In this document: piece after piece, positions 1 through 9,880 of the stretch
Layout of the letters: every line of letters starts with the position of its first letter
How positions within the stretch are numbered: position 1 is the first letter of the stretch
From: Photobacterium frigidiphilum
Lineage (GTDB): Bacteria; Pseudomonadota; Gammaproteobacteria; Enterobacterales; Vibrionaceae
Length of the DNA: 64,000 bases
Assembly: GCF_003025615.1 (NCBI RefSeq)
Contig: NZ_PYMJ01000017.1
Coordinates: 47,444-111,443 of the forward strand
Reading direction: 5' to 3'
Made by a program: the position numbers and the translations under genes
The notes under the pieces: model-generated
Told to the model about the DNA's origin: nothing
The model's database searches: none
Seen by the model: the letters and a program-made list of their open reading frames with translations, nothing else

Positions 1-2
1 AT

Positions 3-410
3 TTAGAAATTATTACTGATGGTGTGCTGCAAACCTATCTGATGACAAGTTATGCTGCGCGCAAATTAGGGCAGCAGCCAACGGGTCACGCTGGTGGCAT
101 TCATAACTGGTTAGTGAAATCGACGGGTGAAAGCTTTGAGCAGATGCTGAAAAAGATGGACCGCGGTTTATTGGTAACAGAGTTAATGGGTCAAGGCGTT
201 AACATTGTAACGGGAGATTACTCTCGAGGTGCTTCTGGTTTTTGGGTTGAAAACGGTGAGATTCAATACCCTGTCAGCGAAATTACCATTGCTGGCAACC
301 TAAAAGATATGATGAAAAACATTGTGGCAATTGGTGCAGACACGGAAACACGTAGTCAAATCCAAACAGGCTCTATTTTATTAGACACAATGAAGATTGC
401 TGGCGAGTAA
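3..410 (+). CDS. pmbA: PmbA/TldE metalloprotease-like subunit, C-terminal part
   Basis: The reading frame is open from the first bases of the window, so this is the last 135 residues of a gene that starts to the left. The visible part resembles the C-terminal domain of PmbA (TldE), the partner of TldD in a heterodimeric protease that processes microcin B17 and CcdA in enterobacteria. The glycine-rich stretch GHAGGIHNW and the block [20 protein letters not shown] are typical of the TldD/PmbA C-terminal fold. TldD carries the metal site and PmbA does not, and no HExxxH motif is visible here. A strong hairpin terminator follows. Identification as PmbA rather than TldD rests on overall resemblance. 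Confidence 0.9.
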   Translation, partial: LEIITDGVLQTYLMTSYAARKLGQQPTGHAGGIHNWLVKSTGESFEQMLKKMDRGLLVTELMGQGVNIVTGDYSRGASGFWVENGEIQYPVSEITIAGNLKDMMKNIVAIGADTETRSQIQTGSILLDTMKIAGE

Positions 411-450
411 ATGCATCATAACTGATTATTTACGGCTGTGTTAATTGACT

Positions 451-500
451 AAAAAGGGACAACGTATTTATCTTAAGTGATAAATACGTTGTCCCTTTTT
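451..500. terminator. Bidirectional terminator between pmbA and mgtE
   Basis: A perfect 22-bp inverted repeat with a 6-base loop (ttaagt) is flanked by A5 on the left and T5 on the right. It can therefore stop transcription from both convergent genes. Confidence 0.9.
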
Positions 501-521
501 ATATATGAAGCGAACGGTTTT

Positions 522-1880
522 CTATATTAAAAAGATCGTTGCAAGGCCAAGGAAAACCGACAGACCAACAATATCGGTGATGGTGGTTAATGCCATGCCT
601 CCGGCAAGTGCCGGGTCAATATTGTATTTTTTCAATAGTATTGGAATTGTTACACCCGCCACACCCGCTAGAACGAGGTTGGTGAGCATCGCACCGGCAA
701 TGATGGCACCGAGTACAATATTTCCTTTCCACAATACCACCACGCCGCCAATAATCGCAGCCCACAAGATACCGTTAATTAAACCGACTCGGGCTTCTTT
801 GCTTAGTAACCAGCGGGTGTTTGAATCACCAATGTGTCCAACGGCTAAACCACGAATAACCAAGGCAACGGTTTGGTTACCTGCCACACCGCCCATAGAG
901 GGGACAATTGTCATCAAAACAGCAATGGATGCCATTTGTGCTAGTGTGTCTTCAAACATGTTAGAAACAGAAGCGGCTGCTAATGCCGCAAGTACATTAA
1001 CACCAAGCCAGATACTTCGACGACGTGCCGACTTCATCACTGGTGCGAAGGTATCTTCGTCATCATCAAGACCCGCCATACTCATCATCGAGTGTTCAGC
1101 ATCTTCTCGAATAATATCGACCACATCATCGATAGTGATACGACCGACGAGATGACTATTAGCATCAACGACTGGGGCTGAAATCCAATTTCGGCGTTCG
1201 AATAAGTTAGCGATTTCGCTATCATCCATATCGACAGGAATGGCTTCATCAGAATCTTCCATAACGTCACGGATTTCGATATCAGGTTGCGTGGTTATTA
1301 AGGCCGAAAGAGAAAGGTGACCAATTAACTTTTCTTGTTCATCCACCACGTACAAGGCATCTGTTGCTTCAGGGAGTTCCCCTTTCATACGTAGATAACG
1401 TAGAACAACATCTGCCGTAACATCACCACGAATTGTGATGAAGTCGGTGCTCATCATCCCGCCAGCGGTTTCTTCTGGGTAGGCGAGAGCTTTTTCTATG
1501 CGATGACGATCGGTGGCATCCATTTGTGCCAACACTTCCTGATATCTCTCATCAGACAAGCTACGCAATACATAGGCGACGTCATCACTTTCCATCCCCT
1601 CGGTCACGGCCGCCAGTTTTTCTGGCTCCATTTGCGAGACGATACCGTCTTTTACATCTTCTGATAACTCATCAAGAATCTCACCTTGCTCTTCAGGATC
1701 GGTCAGCTGCCAAAGTACCTGACGCTCTTTAGGCGGAGAAGCTTCTAAGAGGTGAGCAATATCCTCCGGTTCCATATCTTGAAGAATACGGCGGACATGA
1801 ACAAACATCCCGTTTTCTAGGGCTGTGTTCACTTCTTGCAGTGTTTGATGTGTTTGATCTTGTTCTAAAGCATCCGCCAT
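522..1880 (-). CDS. mgtE: Magnesium transporter MgtE
   Basis: This is a complete MgtE-family Mg2+ channel of 452 residues. In order it has an N-terminal helical domain (about residues 1-125, the cytosolic Mg2+ sensor), a tandem CBS domain (about 130-250) and a C-terminal membrane domain of about five helices. The membrane part has the conserved GNQT motif and, near the C-terminus, an Asp in TTITDIVGL at the position of the family's pore aspartate. I chose ATG at 1880 (MADALEQDQ); an in-frame TTG two codons upstream at 1886 is possible, with an AAGG ribosome-binding site serving either. The gene stands alone, converging on pmbA. Known MgtE channels close when cytosolic Mg2+ is high. Confidence 0.93.
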   Translation of the reverse strand: MADALEQDQTHQTLQEVNTALENGMFVHVRRILQDMEPEDIAHLLEASPPKERQVLWQLTDPEEQGEILDELSEDVKDGIVSQMEPEKLAAVTEGMESDDVAYVLRSLSDERYQEVLAQMDATDRHRIEKALAYPEETAGGMMSTDFITIRGDVTADVVLRYLRMKGELPEATDALYVVDEQEKLIGHLSLSALITTQPDIEIRDVMEDSDEAIPVDMDDSEIANLFERRNWISAPVVDANSHLVGRITIDDVVDIIREDAEHSMMSMAGLDDDEDTFAPVMKSARRRSIWLGVNVLAALAAASVSNMFEDTLAQMASIAVLMTIVPSMGGVAGNQTVALVIRGLAVGHIGDSNTRWLLSKEARVGLINGILWAAIIGGVVVLWKGNIVLGAIIAGAMLTNLVLAGVAGVTIPILLKKYNIDPALAGGMALTTITDIVGLSVFLGLATIFLI

Positions 1881-2100
1881 AGGCAATGGGACCTTATGAA
1901 TTGATGGCGCAATAATTTGAATTTTAACGTATTACGAAGGCTGTTGTCTCACCAGATTTAAGAGGAATTAAATATTTAATGCTGGTGTTAAATCGACAAT
2001 AACGGTGAAGGTGGTAATAGTTGCTGCAGATTACGACTTTTATCGTCATTATCGATTCATTTATCGGTGTTTAGTGTTTATTTAACAGCTAGAACATCGA

Positions 2101-2376
2101 TTAATTATCTTCATCAAAACCCGCCTCAATAAGGTCGGTGACAGCATTAAGCGCTTGTTCGGCATCACTTCCTTCTGCGCTAACGTTGATTTGCTGACCT
2201 TGCGCCGATTCAAGCATCAATAATCCCATTACGCTGTCTGCAGTAGCACTTTTTTCATCATTACTGATAGTGATAGTTGCTTCGAAACTTTGGGTTAATT
2301 CAACCAGTTTTATGGCTGCTCTTGCATGTAGACCTAGGCGATTTTTAATGAACAGTTCACGGCTTAATGCTGGCAT
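2101..2376 (-). CDS. ptsO: Nitrogen-PTS phosphocarrier protein NPr
   Basis: This 91-residue HPr-family protein has the phosphorylation-site motif GLHARAA with His17, and the second conserved helix around DSVMGLLML. It transfers phosphate from PtsP to PtsN in the nitrogen-PTS chain. Being the last gene of rpoN-hpf-ptsN-rapZ-ptsO identifies it as NPr rather than the sugar HPr, which normally sits with ptsI. Its ATG overlaps the rapZ stop codon by one base (TAATG), which implies translational coupling. Confidence 0.95.
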   Translation of the reverse strand: MPALSRELFIKNRLGLHARAAIKLVELTQSFEATITISNDEKSATADSVMGLLMLESAQGQQINVSAEGSDAEQALNAVTDLIEAGFDEDN

Positions 2377-3224
2377 TATTTACTTTCCAGTGTACGGTGG
2401 CGAATTTGTACTTGTTGCCCATCATGATGGAAATGATCTGCGAGTTGTTGGGCAACATAGACAGAGCGGTGTTGACCACCGGTGCAACCAATTGCAACGG
2501 TAAGATAACTACGGTTATTTTTTTCGAGCAGAGGCAGCCAAGTTTCGATGAAGTTACGGATCTGGTAAATCAATTTATTGACTTCAGCATGCCCGACAAG
2601 GAATTCTTTGACCTCTTGATCTAAACCCGTTTGGGGTTTTAGTTCAGGAACCCAATGCGGGTTTGGCAAAAAGCGAACATCAAACACGTAATCAGCGTCT
2701 GTGGGTAAACCATGTTTGAAGCCGAACGATTCAAATACTAATATCAGCTTACGTGATTCACGCCCCAGTACACGTGCTCGAACCGTCTCACTTAAATCAT
2801 GAATCGATTTATTGGTTGTATCGATCACTAAGTCAGCGTGTTCTTTGATATCAGCGACAATCGCACTTTCAGACTGAATAGCTTGCTCTAAGCTCATATC
2901 TTGTTTTGAAAGAGGGTGTAAGCGTCGAGTTTCGCTATAACGCTTCACCAATTCTTTGTCGTCAGCATCAATAAAGATGACGTTAATATCCAATTTATCA
3001 TCGAGTGAATTCAATGTTTTTTGGATCACGCCTGATTCAGAGGGCATGTTACGTACATCGATACTTACCGCAATATCTTGCTCGTTATTTTCAACCGTAC
3101 TGATAAATTGTGGTAGTAGAGTCACGGGAAGATTATCAACACAGTAATAACCAAGATCTTCTAACACACGTAGTGCTACGGATTTTCCTGAACCAGAGCG
3201 TCCACTTACGACCATTAACTGCAT
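2376..3224 (-). CDS. rapZ: RNase adapter RapZ
   Basis: RapZ (YvcJ/YhbJ family) is 282 residues long, close to the 284 of Escherichia coli. It has a Walker A motif GRSGSGKS at residues 8-15 and a C-terminal domain containing [12 protein letters not shown] at 246-257, the region linked to RNA binding. In enterobacteria RapZ presents the sRNA GlmZ to RNase E and so controls glucosamine-6-phosphate synthase. It lies between ptsN and ptsO as usual. Whether GlmZ/GlmY exist in this organism cannot be seen here. Confidence 0.95.
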   Translation of the reverse strand: MQLMVVSGRSGSGKSVALRVLEDLGYYCVDNLPVTLLPQFISTVENNEQDIAVSIDVRNMPSESGVIQKTLNSLDDKLDINVIFIDADDKELVKRYSETRRLHPLSKQDMSLEQAIQSESAIVADIKEHADLVIDTTNKSIHDLSETVRARVLGRESRKLILVFESFGFKHGLPTDADYVFDVRFLPNPHWVPELKPQTGLDQEVKEFLVGHAEVNKLIYQIRNFIETWLPLLEKNNRSYLTVAIGCTGGQHRSVYVAQQLADHFHHDGQQVQIRHRTLESK

Positions 3225-3260
3225 GGTTAACCTACCTCAATCATTACGGGGTATAGATAA

Positions 3261-3710
3261 TTATGATTCATTTGTCATGATTTGATAAAGCTCTTCATCA
3301 CTTTTAGCCGTTCGTAATTGTTTACAAACCTGCTTATTACTGAGCTTTTCTGCCATGCTTGAAAGGGTCTTTAAGTGCTCTTTACATTGTGCATCAGGCA
3401 CGAGTAAAGCAAAAAGAAGATCGACAGGTTGGTTATCGATGGCATCAAATTGAATGGGATCCTGACACTGAATTAGAATAGCGATAGCTTTATCACTGTT
3501 TTGAATTCGACCGTGTGGGATAGCGATACCGTTACCAATTCCTGTACTGCCCATTTTTTCACGATTTAAAATACATTCAAAAAGAGGCTGTGGATTTTGG
3601 TCAAGGTGCTCAGCGGCAATCTCGCTGATAATTTCTAGGGCGCGTTTTTTGCTGGAGCAGTGAACTGCACTTTTTGTGCAGTCCAGGCTCAATACGTTAC
3701 TAAGATGCAT
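3261..3710 (-). CDS. ptsN: Nitrogen-PTS EIIA component PtsN
   Basis: The protein is a 149-residue PTS EIIA type-2 domain. The active-site motif GIAIPHGR places the phospho-accepting histidine at residue 66. PtsN receives phosphate from NPr and regulates potassium transport and other targets rather than importing sugar. It starts with ATG at 3710, two bases after the hpf stop codon, so the two are probably translated from one message. Only the EIIA domain is present, as expected. Confidence 0.95.
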   Translation of the reverse strand: MHLSNVLSLDCTKSAVHCSSKKRALEIISEIAAEHLDQNPQPLFECILNREKMGSTGIGNGIAIPHGRIQNSDKAIAILIQCQDPIQFDAIDNQPVDLLFALLVPDAQCKEHLKTLSSMAEKLSNKQVCKQLRTAKSDEELYQIMTNES

Positions 3711-3712
3711 AA

Positions 3713-4000
3713 TTAGTGACTGTTGAGCTTATCTTTATGTTTGTTTAATTGACGGACGAGTTTATCAGTCAATGAGTCTATAGCGGCATACATATTTTCA
3801 GAATCCGCTTTTGCGTGGATTTCACCACCATTAATGTGCAAGGTAGCTTCGGCTATTTGATGTAGTTTATCTACGGTCAAAATCACTTGAACATTATTAA
3901 TCTTATCGAAAAAGCGTTCTAGCCTGTCAAATTTAGTCGTGACATATTCGCGAAGAGCTTGAGTAACTTCAACATGGTGCCCAGTGATATTGATTTGCAT
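3713..4000 (-). CDS. hpf: Ribosome hibernation promoting factor, short form
   Basis: HPF binds the 30S subunit in stationary phase and promotes 100S dimers of inactive ribosomes. The protein is 95 residues from MQINITGHHVEV, which matches the short gammaproteobacterial HPF and lacks the C-terminal dimerisation domain of long HPF. An upstream in-frame ATG at 4006 would add two residues. I prefer 4000 because the GGA of the AGGAAG ribosome-binding site lies 8 bases before it but only 2 bases before the other. It sits directly after rpoN, the classical position. Confidence 0.94.
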   Translation of the reverse strand: MQINITGHHVEVTQALREYVTTKFDRLERFFDKINNVQVILTVDKLHQIAEATLHINGGEIHAKADSENMYAAIDSLTDKLVRQLNKHKDKLNSH

Positions 4001-4026
4001 AGACATCTTCCTTTCGTTATATCTGG

Positions 4027-5541
4027 TTAGATCAGACGTTTTCGTTGGTTAGATGGCGAAATTCCCAAGGATTCACGGTATTTAGCAATGGTTCTTCTCG
4101 CTACCATGATGCCTTGTTCTGCCAATAAAGTCGCAATTTTGCTGTCACTAAGAGGTTTTGCTTGGTTTTCTGCCGCGACTAACTTCTTAACAAGTGCTCG
4201 GATGGCGGTTGATGAACATTCACCCCCGCTATCGGTATTAACATGACTTGAGAAAAAGTATTTTAATTCGAATATGCCACGCGGTGTATGCATGTACTTT
4301 TGCGTAGTAACACGAGAAATCGTTGATTCGTGCATTTCAACGTCGAGCGCAATATCATTCAGTACCATCGGCTTCATGGCTTCTTCGCCATACTCAAAGA
4401 AATCTTGCTGATGCTCAACAATACAACGAGACACTTTTAAAAGGGTTTCATTTCGGCTTTCTAAGCTTTTAATTAACCATTTAGCATCTTGTAAATGGGT
4501 GCGGATAAATAGGCTATCAGCACTGTTGCGTGTGGTTTTGCTGAGTGCTGCGTATTGTTGGTTCACTCGAATACGAGGTACGCTATCAGGGTTGATGGTG
4601 ACTACCCACTTGCCATGATTTTTTATAACAGACACATCAGGAATGACATATTCAGTTTCTGACGCGATAATACGATTGCCAGGGCGTGGGGCTAAACTAT
4701 GAATCAGTTGCATCACTGATTTGAGTTCACTCTCTTTTAATTTAGTTTCACGCATCAACTGGCGATAATCACGGTTACCCAATAAATCAATATGTTGATT
4801 GAGCAAAATTTTCGCTTCAGTTAGCCATGGTGTATCTTCGGGGAACGTTGCAAGCTGAAGCAGTAGGCATTCTTGCAAATTTCGAGAGGCAACACCTAAA
4901 GGGTCAAATTGTTGCACCCGTTTCAGTACGGCTTCAACTTCATCTAACTCAACTTCTTCATCGCCCATACTTTCAAGAATGTCATCAGCGGAACAGGTCA
5001 GGTAACCTCTGTCGTCAACCGCATCAATGATAGCGGTCGCAATGGTTAAATCGGTTTCTGAGAAAGGCGTTAGGTGAACTTGCCACATCAAATAATCTTG
5101 AAGTGATTCCGTTGTTTCACCTTGATAGACGGGCATTTCATCATTAACAGCAATGCCGGTGCTACCAGTTCCTGAGCTATAAACATCATCCCAAGTTGTA
5201 TCGACAGGCAGTTCTTCGGGCATTTCACGTTGCTCGATAACTTCTGATGTGTCGAATGGTTCAGGTTCTGATTGAATATTGTCTGATGAGTCAGTATCGG
5301 TCGGACCTTCTGAATCATTTTGTTCTGAACTCACGGACTCCGTATTTTTATCATTATCGGATGAGTCGGAATCTGAATCGTTAGGGTTTTCCTCGAGCTC
5401 CAACAAAGGATTGCTGTCCAAAGCTTCTTGGATTTCTTGCTGTAGATCCAAAGTCGATAATTGCAACAAACGAATCGCTTGCTGTAATTGTGGCGTCATT
5501 GCCAATTGTTGGCCTAGCTTAAGCTGGAGCGAGGTTTTCAT
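4027..5541 (-). CDS. rpoN: RNA polymerase sigma-54 factor
   Basis: RpoN is 504 residues. Region I is glutamine- and leucine-rich (residues about 1-50, including [19 protein letters not shown]) and binds activators and the -12 element. Region II is a long, very acidic Ser/Asp/Glu linker (about 55-115). The core-binding and DNA-binding domains follow, ending in the RpoN box [11 protein letters not shown]. Sigma-54 in this family directs nitrogen, flagellar and pilus promoters that need AAA+ activators. The gene follows lptB by about 50 bases in the same operon. The acidic linker is variable in the family and its length is not suspicious. Confidence 0.97.
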   Translation of the reverse strand: MKTSLQLKLGQQLAMTPQLQQAIRLLQLSTLDLQQEIQEALDSNPLLELEENPNDSDSDSSDNDKNTESVSSEQNDSEGPTDTDSSDNIQSEPEPFDTSEVIEQREMPEELPVDTTWDDVYSSGTGSTGIAVNDEMPVYQGETTESLQDYLMWQVHLTPFSETDLTIATAIIDAVDDRGYLTCSADDILESMGDEEVELDEVEAVLKRVQQFDPLGVASRNLQECLLLQLATFPEDTPWLTEAKILLNQHIDLLGNRDYRQLMRETKLKESELKSVMQLIHSLAPRPGNRIIASETEYVIPDVSVIKNHGKWVVTINPDSVPRIRVNQQYAALSKTTRNSADSLFIRTHLQDAKWLIKSLESRNETLLKVSRCIVEHQQDFFEYGEEAMKPMVLNDIALDVEMHESTISRVTTQKYMHTPRGIFELKYFFSSHVNTDSGGECSSTAIRALVKKLVAAENQAKPLSDSKIATLLAEQGIMVARRTIAKYRESLGISPSNQRKRLI

Positions 5542-5594
5542 TCGTGTTTATACACCTTGTTATTATATTTATTGTGCCTGCCATCTATTACTAA

Positions 5595-6320
5595 CTATAG
5601 ACGGAACTGGTCACCTAGATAAACACGTTTCACATGCTCATCATTCAATACATCTGATGGTGTACCATTTGCGATCAAATGACCTTGGCTTACAATATAT
5701 GCATGCTCACAAACATCCAATGTTTCACGAACGTTATGATCGGTAATCAGTACACCAAGCCCACGATCGCGTAAATGTTCGATGACTTTCTTGATGTCGA
5801 TCACAGAGATAGGATCGACACCTGCAAATGGTTCATCAAGCAGAATGAATTTTGGATTTGCAGCGAGTGCTCGTGCAATTTCTACGCGGCGGCGTTCACC
5901 ACCTGATAGCGCCATGCCTAAACTATTGCGGATGTGCTGAATGTTGAATTCATTTAATAATTCTTCAAGTTTATCTTGGCGCTGTTGTTTTGTGATTTCT
6001 TTACGGGTTTGCAGCACAGCCATTAGGTTGTCGTGAACAGACAAACGACGGAAAATAGAGGCTTCTTGCGGCAGATATCCAATACCCATGCGAGAACGAG
6101 TGTGCATCGGCTGAAGGCTGATGTCAGTACCATCAATCGTAATTTTACCTTCATCACGCGCCACTAATCCGACAATCATGTAAAAAGAGGTCGTTTTACC
6201 TGCACCGTTTGGTCCAAGTAAGCCAACAATCTTGCCTGATTCCACTTCAAGGCTCACGTCTGAAACGACTTTACGTCCGTTATAACTTTTGGCTAAGTTT
6301 TCTGCTTTTAGTATTGCCAT
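5595..6320 (-). CDS. lptB: LPS export ABC transporter ATPase LptB
   Basis: LptB powers extraction of LPS from the inner membrane as part of LptB2FGC. In 241 residues it has Walker A GPNGAGKT (36-43), ABC signature LSGGE (138-142) and Walker B LLDEP (160-164), followed by the switch histidine in LITDHNV. It starts nine bases after lptA and continues into rpoN, an arrangement shared with Escherichia coli. lptF and lptG are not in the window. Confidence 0.97.
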   Translation of the reverse strand: MAILKAENLAKSYNGRKVVSDVSLEVESGKIVGLLGPNGAGKTTSFYMIVGLVARDEGKITIDGTDISLQPMHTRSRMGIGYLPQEASIFRRLSVHDNLMAVLQTRKEITKQQRQDKLEELLNEFNIQHIRNSLGMALSGGERRRVEIARALAANPKFILLDEPFAGVDPISVIDIKKVIEHLRDRGLGVLITDHNVRETLDVCEHAYIVSQGHLIANGTPSDVLNDEHVKRVYLGDQFRL

Positions 6321-6329
6321 TGCCGCCGC

Positions 6330-6833
6330 TTATTTTTTGTTATTGTTAAGGTTTTTAGGTTGAAGAATGGTAGTAACACGCTTTTTCTTACCACTTTCAG
6401 CAACTAATCTTTGTTCATCTATTTTATAGGTGATGACTTTACCTTGAATCTCGCTGCCTTCTTGAATCAAAATGGCTTCGTCAGTCATTTTCAAGAAGTC
6501 GATAGCTGTTTCATAACGCATTTTTAACGAAGCACCATCGATAGGTTTACCATCATCCATGATTTGATGGAAGGTTGCTGGCTTACCATAGGCATCGATA
6601 GTTTCTTGACCGTCCTGACCATTTGGGCGGGTAATCACGACTTTATCGGCACGAATGTCGATGCTGCCTTGGCGCAAAATAACATTGCCTGTAAAGGTCA
6701 CGATGTTTTTTTGGATATCCAATTCTTGGTTATCAGAGTCGATATAAATTGGTTGCTCTGTATCGTTGCTTAATGCCCAGCTTGGTGTGCTTAAACACAG
6801 AAACAGCAGAGTGCTAATTTTGTAAAGCTTCAT
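6330..6833 (-). CDS. lptA: Periplasmic LPS-bridge protein LptA
   Basis: The protein has 167 residues, with a Sec signal peptide (about residues 1-20, ending near SWALS) and one OstA/LptA beta-jellyroll domain beginning at QPIYIDSDNQELD. LptA oligomers form the trans-periplasmic bridge between LptC and LptD. The start codon lies inside the end of lptC, giving a 20-base overlap that suggests coupling. The lysine- and asparagine-rich C-terminus is consistent with family members. Confidence 0.95.
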   Translation of the reverse strand: MKLYKISTLLFLCLSTPSWALSNDTEQPIYIDSDNQELDIQKNIVTFTGNVILRQGSIDIRADKVVITRPNGQDGQETIDAYGKPATFHQIMDDGKPIDGASLKMRYETAIDFLKMTDEAILIQEGSEIQGKVITYKIDEQRLVAESGKKKRVTTILQPKNLNNNKK

Positions 6834-7377
6834 ATCTACCTTTCACATTATTCAATAAGGTTGCCACGCTTCGGTCCATATTACCTTTCATTCCTGTGCC
6901 TTCATTTTGGAAGCCAGTGCCAGTAATAACAACGTGATCTGCGGTATCAAAATCTTTGGTGACCAAATCCAGTCGTAAAGTATCTGTTTGCATAACTTTC
7001 ATGATGGATTCTGGTAATAAGTTAAATATACGTACATTACCCGTCATTTGAAGGACTTGGTCTTTATCTAGTTTGGCGGTATTTGAACTGATTCGCCACT
7101 CTGTATTTTCACCATCGCGATATACCCATAATACGGGCTTATCAAAATCGGTATCACCACTCACACTAAAGTGTTCTAAATAATCAGAATCAATTTGGTA
7201 ACTACGCATGCCTGATTCATTAAACGCGGTATTGGTAACAATACTACCCGTAAATAATGGTTTTTCCGTATCAGGCTCAACTTGAATATCATCTTTCCAT
7301 CGATTTTCAAGCAAGTAGTAGCCAAACCATGCACAAATCACAATAAGTAGTGCACAGAATAGCCGTTGTAACGTCAT
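6814..7377 (-). CDS. lptC: LPS export protein LptC
   Basis: LptC is a bitopic inner-membrane protein of 187 residues. One N-terminal transmembrane helix (about residues 6-24) is followed by a periplasmic jellyroll domain that accepts LPS from LptB2FG and passes it to LptA. The central pattern (DKPVLWVYRDGENTEWRISS, then a run ending LQMTGNVRI) fits the YrbK/LptC family. It overlaps kdsC upstream by four bases and lptA downstream by 20 bases. Confidence 0.94.
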   Translation of the reverse strand: MTLQRLFCALLIVICAWFGYYLLENRWKDDIQVEPDTEKPLFTGSIVTNTAFNESGMRSYQIDSDYLEHFSVSGDTDFDKPVLWVYRDGENTEWRISSNTAKLDKDQVLQMTGNVRIFNLLPESIMKVMQTDTLRLDLVTKDFDTADHVVITGTGFQNEGTGMKGNMDRSVATLLNNVKGRYEALQN

Positions 7378-7931
7378 ATACTTAGCCCTTTATGCTCGTC
7401 TAATTCCCCTCGAGCTTCAAGAATAAGATCGCAAACTTCACGTACTGCACCGCAACCGCCTTGAATGCGAGTGACAAAGTCAGCACGCTGAGCCAGAAGT
7501 GGATGGCCATCAGCAACACAAACGGATAAGCCAATTTTTTCCATTACCGGCCAATCAATTAAATCGTCGCCAATATAGGCTGTATGTTCAGCATCAATGT
7601 TGAGGTTTGCGATAATATCGTTATAAGCCGAAATTTTATTATCTTGCCCTTGATAGATGTGTTTGATTCCCAATGCGGTCATACGATTTTCTACAATCGC
7701 AGATTGACGACCTGTAATGATCGCAATTTCAATACCTGCATTCATAAGGGACTTAATGCCATAGCCGTCACGGGTATGAAACGTTTTTAATTCTTCACCA
7801 TCATTACCCATGTAAATACGACCATCTGAAAACACACCATCAACATCACAAATTAATAAACGAATGTTTTTCGCTTTTTGATAGTTGGTTAAGCATACCG
7901 GACCATAAATTGTATCTACTTGATCTGTCAT
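7374..7931 (-). CDS. kdsC: 3-deoxy-D-manno-octulosonate 8-phosphate phosphatase
   Basis: KdsC hydrolyses Kdo-8-phosphate to Kdo for the LPS inner core. It is a 185-residue HAD phosphatase without a cap domain, with the catalytic motif DVDGVFSDG (Asp29 and Asp31), motif II in IITGR and motif III in YIGDDLIDWPVM. The C-terminal GGCGAVREVCDLIL segment is typical of the tetrameric KdsC family. The gene overlaps kdsD by one base and lptC by four bases. Confidence 0.96.
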   Translation of the reverse strand: MTDQVDTIYGPVCLTNYQKAKNIRLLICDVDGVFSDGRIYMGNDGEELKTFHTRDGYGIKSLMNAGIEIAIITGRQSAIVENRMTALGIKHIYQGQDNKISAYNDIIANLNIDAEHTAYIGDDLIDWPVMEKIGLSVCVADGHPLLAQRADFVTRIQGGCGAVREVCDLILEARGELDEHKGLSI

Positions 7932-8902
7932 TACATAACTCCGGCTTTTAATAAATCATGCATATTTAATGCACCCACTAATTGGCCATTTTCAGTGATA
8001 AGCAATCCATTGATTTTGTTATCTTCCATCAATTTTAAGCCTTCTGCTGCTAACACATTTGCTTCAATGGTTGATGGGTTGCGTCCCATCACATCACCAA
8101 TCGCTGTATTATGAATGTCTACGCGCTTATCCAGTAAGCGACGTAAATCACCATCAGTGAAAATACCCGTAAGTTGCTGCTCACTATTGACCACTGCCGT
8201 CATGCCTAAGCCTTTACGTGATACTTCAAGTAGGGCGTCTTTGATGGTGGCAGCTTCATCAATAATAGGAAGCAAGTCGCCAGTGTGCATAACATCAGCA
8301 ATACGCAGAAGTAATTTACGGCCTAAAGCACCACCAGGATGTGATAATGCAAAATCATTAGCAGTAAAGCCACGCGCTTCCATTAGTGCGATTGCCAAGG
8401 CATCACCCATTGCTAAGGTTGCCGTTGTACTGGATGTAGGTGCTAAATTCAGTGGACAAGCTTCTGCAGCAACAGTGATCTGCAAATGGACTTGCGAGAA
8501 CTTTGCCATGCTTGATTCTGGTTTGCCCGTTACGCTGATCAATGGAATGCCAAGGCGTTTTATAACGGGTAGTAGTGATAAAATTTCACCGGCTTCGCCA
8601 GAATTTGAGATTGCTAGAACGACATCCCCTTTCTCAATCATACCAAGATCACCATGGCTGGCTTCACCAGGGTGAACGAAGAAAGAAGGGGTGCCAGTAC
8701 TTGCTAGCGTAGCGGCGATCTTATTGCCGATATGACCCGATTTTCCCATTCCCATGACGATGACTTTGCCGTGACTACTTAAAATGAGTTCACAAGCCTG
8801 AGTAAAACAGCCATTAATGTATTGGGATATCTGCTGTAATGCAGCAATTTCAATTTCTAAAACTTTACGGCCATGGGCGCAAAAATCAAACTTCTCTGAC
8901 AT
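7931..8902 (-). CDS. kdsD: D-arabinose 5-phosphate isomerase
   Basis: KdsD converts ribulose-5-phosphate to arabinose-5-phosphate, the first step of Kdo synthesis. Its 323 residues hold an N-terminal SIS sugar-isomerase domain (about 35-180, with GMGKSGHIGNKIAATLASTG and the SHGDLGMI catalytic region) and two C-terminal CBS repeats (about 205-320). Its place directly before kdsC and the lpt genes supports KdsD rather than a paralogue such as GutQ. Confidence 0.95.
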   Translation of the reverse strand: MSEKFDFCAHGRKVLEIEIAALQQISQYINGCFTQACELILSSHGKVIVMGMGKSGHIGNKIAATLASTGTPSFFVHPGEASHGDLGMIEKGDVVLAISNSGEAGEILSLLPVIKRLGIPLISVTGKPESSMAKFSQVHLQITVAAEACPLNLAPTSSTTATLAMGDALAIALMEARGFTANDFALSHPGGALGRKLLLRIADVMHTGDLLPIIDEAATIKDALLEVSRKGLGMTAVVNSEQQLTGIFTDGDLRRLLDKRVDIHNTAIGDVMGRNPSTIEANVLAAEGLKLMEDNKINGLLITENGQLVGALNMHDLLKAGVM

Positions 8903-8914
8903 GGGGAATCTCCG

Positions 8915-9880
8915 TTAGGCTGCCATCGTATAAAAAAGGTGGAACTGATAAGCCATGAAGCAGCAAACAAGGATACCACCTTCTACACGATTGATTCTAC
9001 GACGCTTACCAAGTGCCATTAAGAGTAATAAAACCGATAAACCTAACATAACGTAAAAATCACGCCCCATCGCGAGTGGGCTGATGACTGATGGATTAAT
9101 TAAGCCAGGAATACCCATTACGGCGAGTATATTGAATACGTTTGAGCCAATAATATTACCGACCGCCATATCATCTTCACCTTTGAAGATACTGGCAATG
9201 GAAGCCGCTAGTTCAGGTAAACTGGTGCCAATCGCGATAATAGTGAGCCCGATAAGAAGATCACTCATGCCGAAATGCTTCGCAATGGTGACGGCCGAAT
9301 CAACCAGTATGCTTGCAGCATAAGGTAACAGTATAATACCAACAACAACCCAAATGATGGCTGCTTTGTTGCTCACGCCTGTTGGGATTTCTGATTCTTG
9401 CTCTTCAGCTAGTGGGTCGCCAATGTCTTTAGCATTACGGCTGATTTTTAGCATTACGAGTAAAAACATGATGAAAAGTACGACAAGCAGCACACCTTCC
9501 ATAAAGCCTAGGTAGTTATCCCATAGCAAGAAACCGGCAATGAGCGTAACACCAAGCATAAGGGGTAATTCGCGACGAATAATAATGGAGCTAATCGAAA
9601 GCGGTTTTATTAAAGCGGTAATACCAATAATAAGGGCAATATTGGCGATATTAGAGCCCAGTACGTTACCGACTGCTGTATCGGTTTTACCGGCAAGTGC
9701 TGCTGTTGCAGACACCATCATTTCTGGGGCTGAAGAGCCCATGGCAAGAATAGTCATGCCTATAACAAGCGGTGCAATACCGAAGTTTCTTGCTAGCGCT
9801 GCCGCACCAAACACGAGTCGATCTGCACTCCATACAAGTAAGGCTAAACCGATACATAGCAACACAATAGCTTCGAGCAT
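8915..9880 (-). CDS. yrbG: Calcium/sodium exchanger family inner-membrane protein (YrbG)
   Basis: This 321-residue membrane protein has about ten hydrophobic helices in two inverted halves. Each half carries a CaCA alpha-repeat, GSSAPEMMVS near residue 48 and GTSLPELAAS near residue 218. These acid-containing motifs define the Na+/Ca2+ exchanger superfamily. The substrate has not been settled for the enterobacterial YrbG, so transport of Ca2+ is family-level inference. It is the first gene of the minus-strand kds-lpt-rpoN block and is divergent from mlaF, as in Escherichia coli. Confidence 0.9.
   Translation of the reverse strand: MLEAIVLLCIGLALLVWSADRLVFGAAALARNFGIAPLVIGMTILAMGSSAPEMMVSATAALAGKTDTAVGNVLGSNIANIALIIGITALIKPLSISSIIIRRELPLMLGVTLIAGFLLWDNYLGFMEGVLLVVLFIMFLLVMLKISRNAKDIGDPLAEEQESEIPTGVSNKAAIIWVVVGIILLPYAASILVDSAVTIAKHFGMSDLLIGLTIIAIGTSLPELAASIASIFKGEDDMAVGNIIGSNVFNILAVMGIPGLINPSVISPLAMGRDFYVMLGLSVLLLLMALGKRRRINRVEGGILVCCFMAYQFHLFYTMAA

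Noticed and set aside
505..1155. 216-codon open frame antisense to mgtE
   Set aside because: It is the mirror of a well-supported conserved gene, has repetitive low-information composition and no ribosome-binding site.
8115..8675. 186-codon open frame antisense to kdsD
   Set aside because: It is a shadow of kdsD with no independent evidence of coding.
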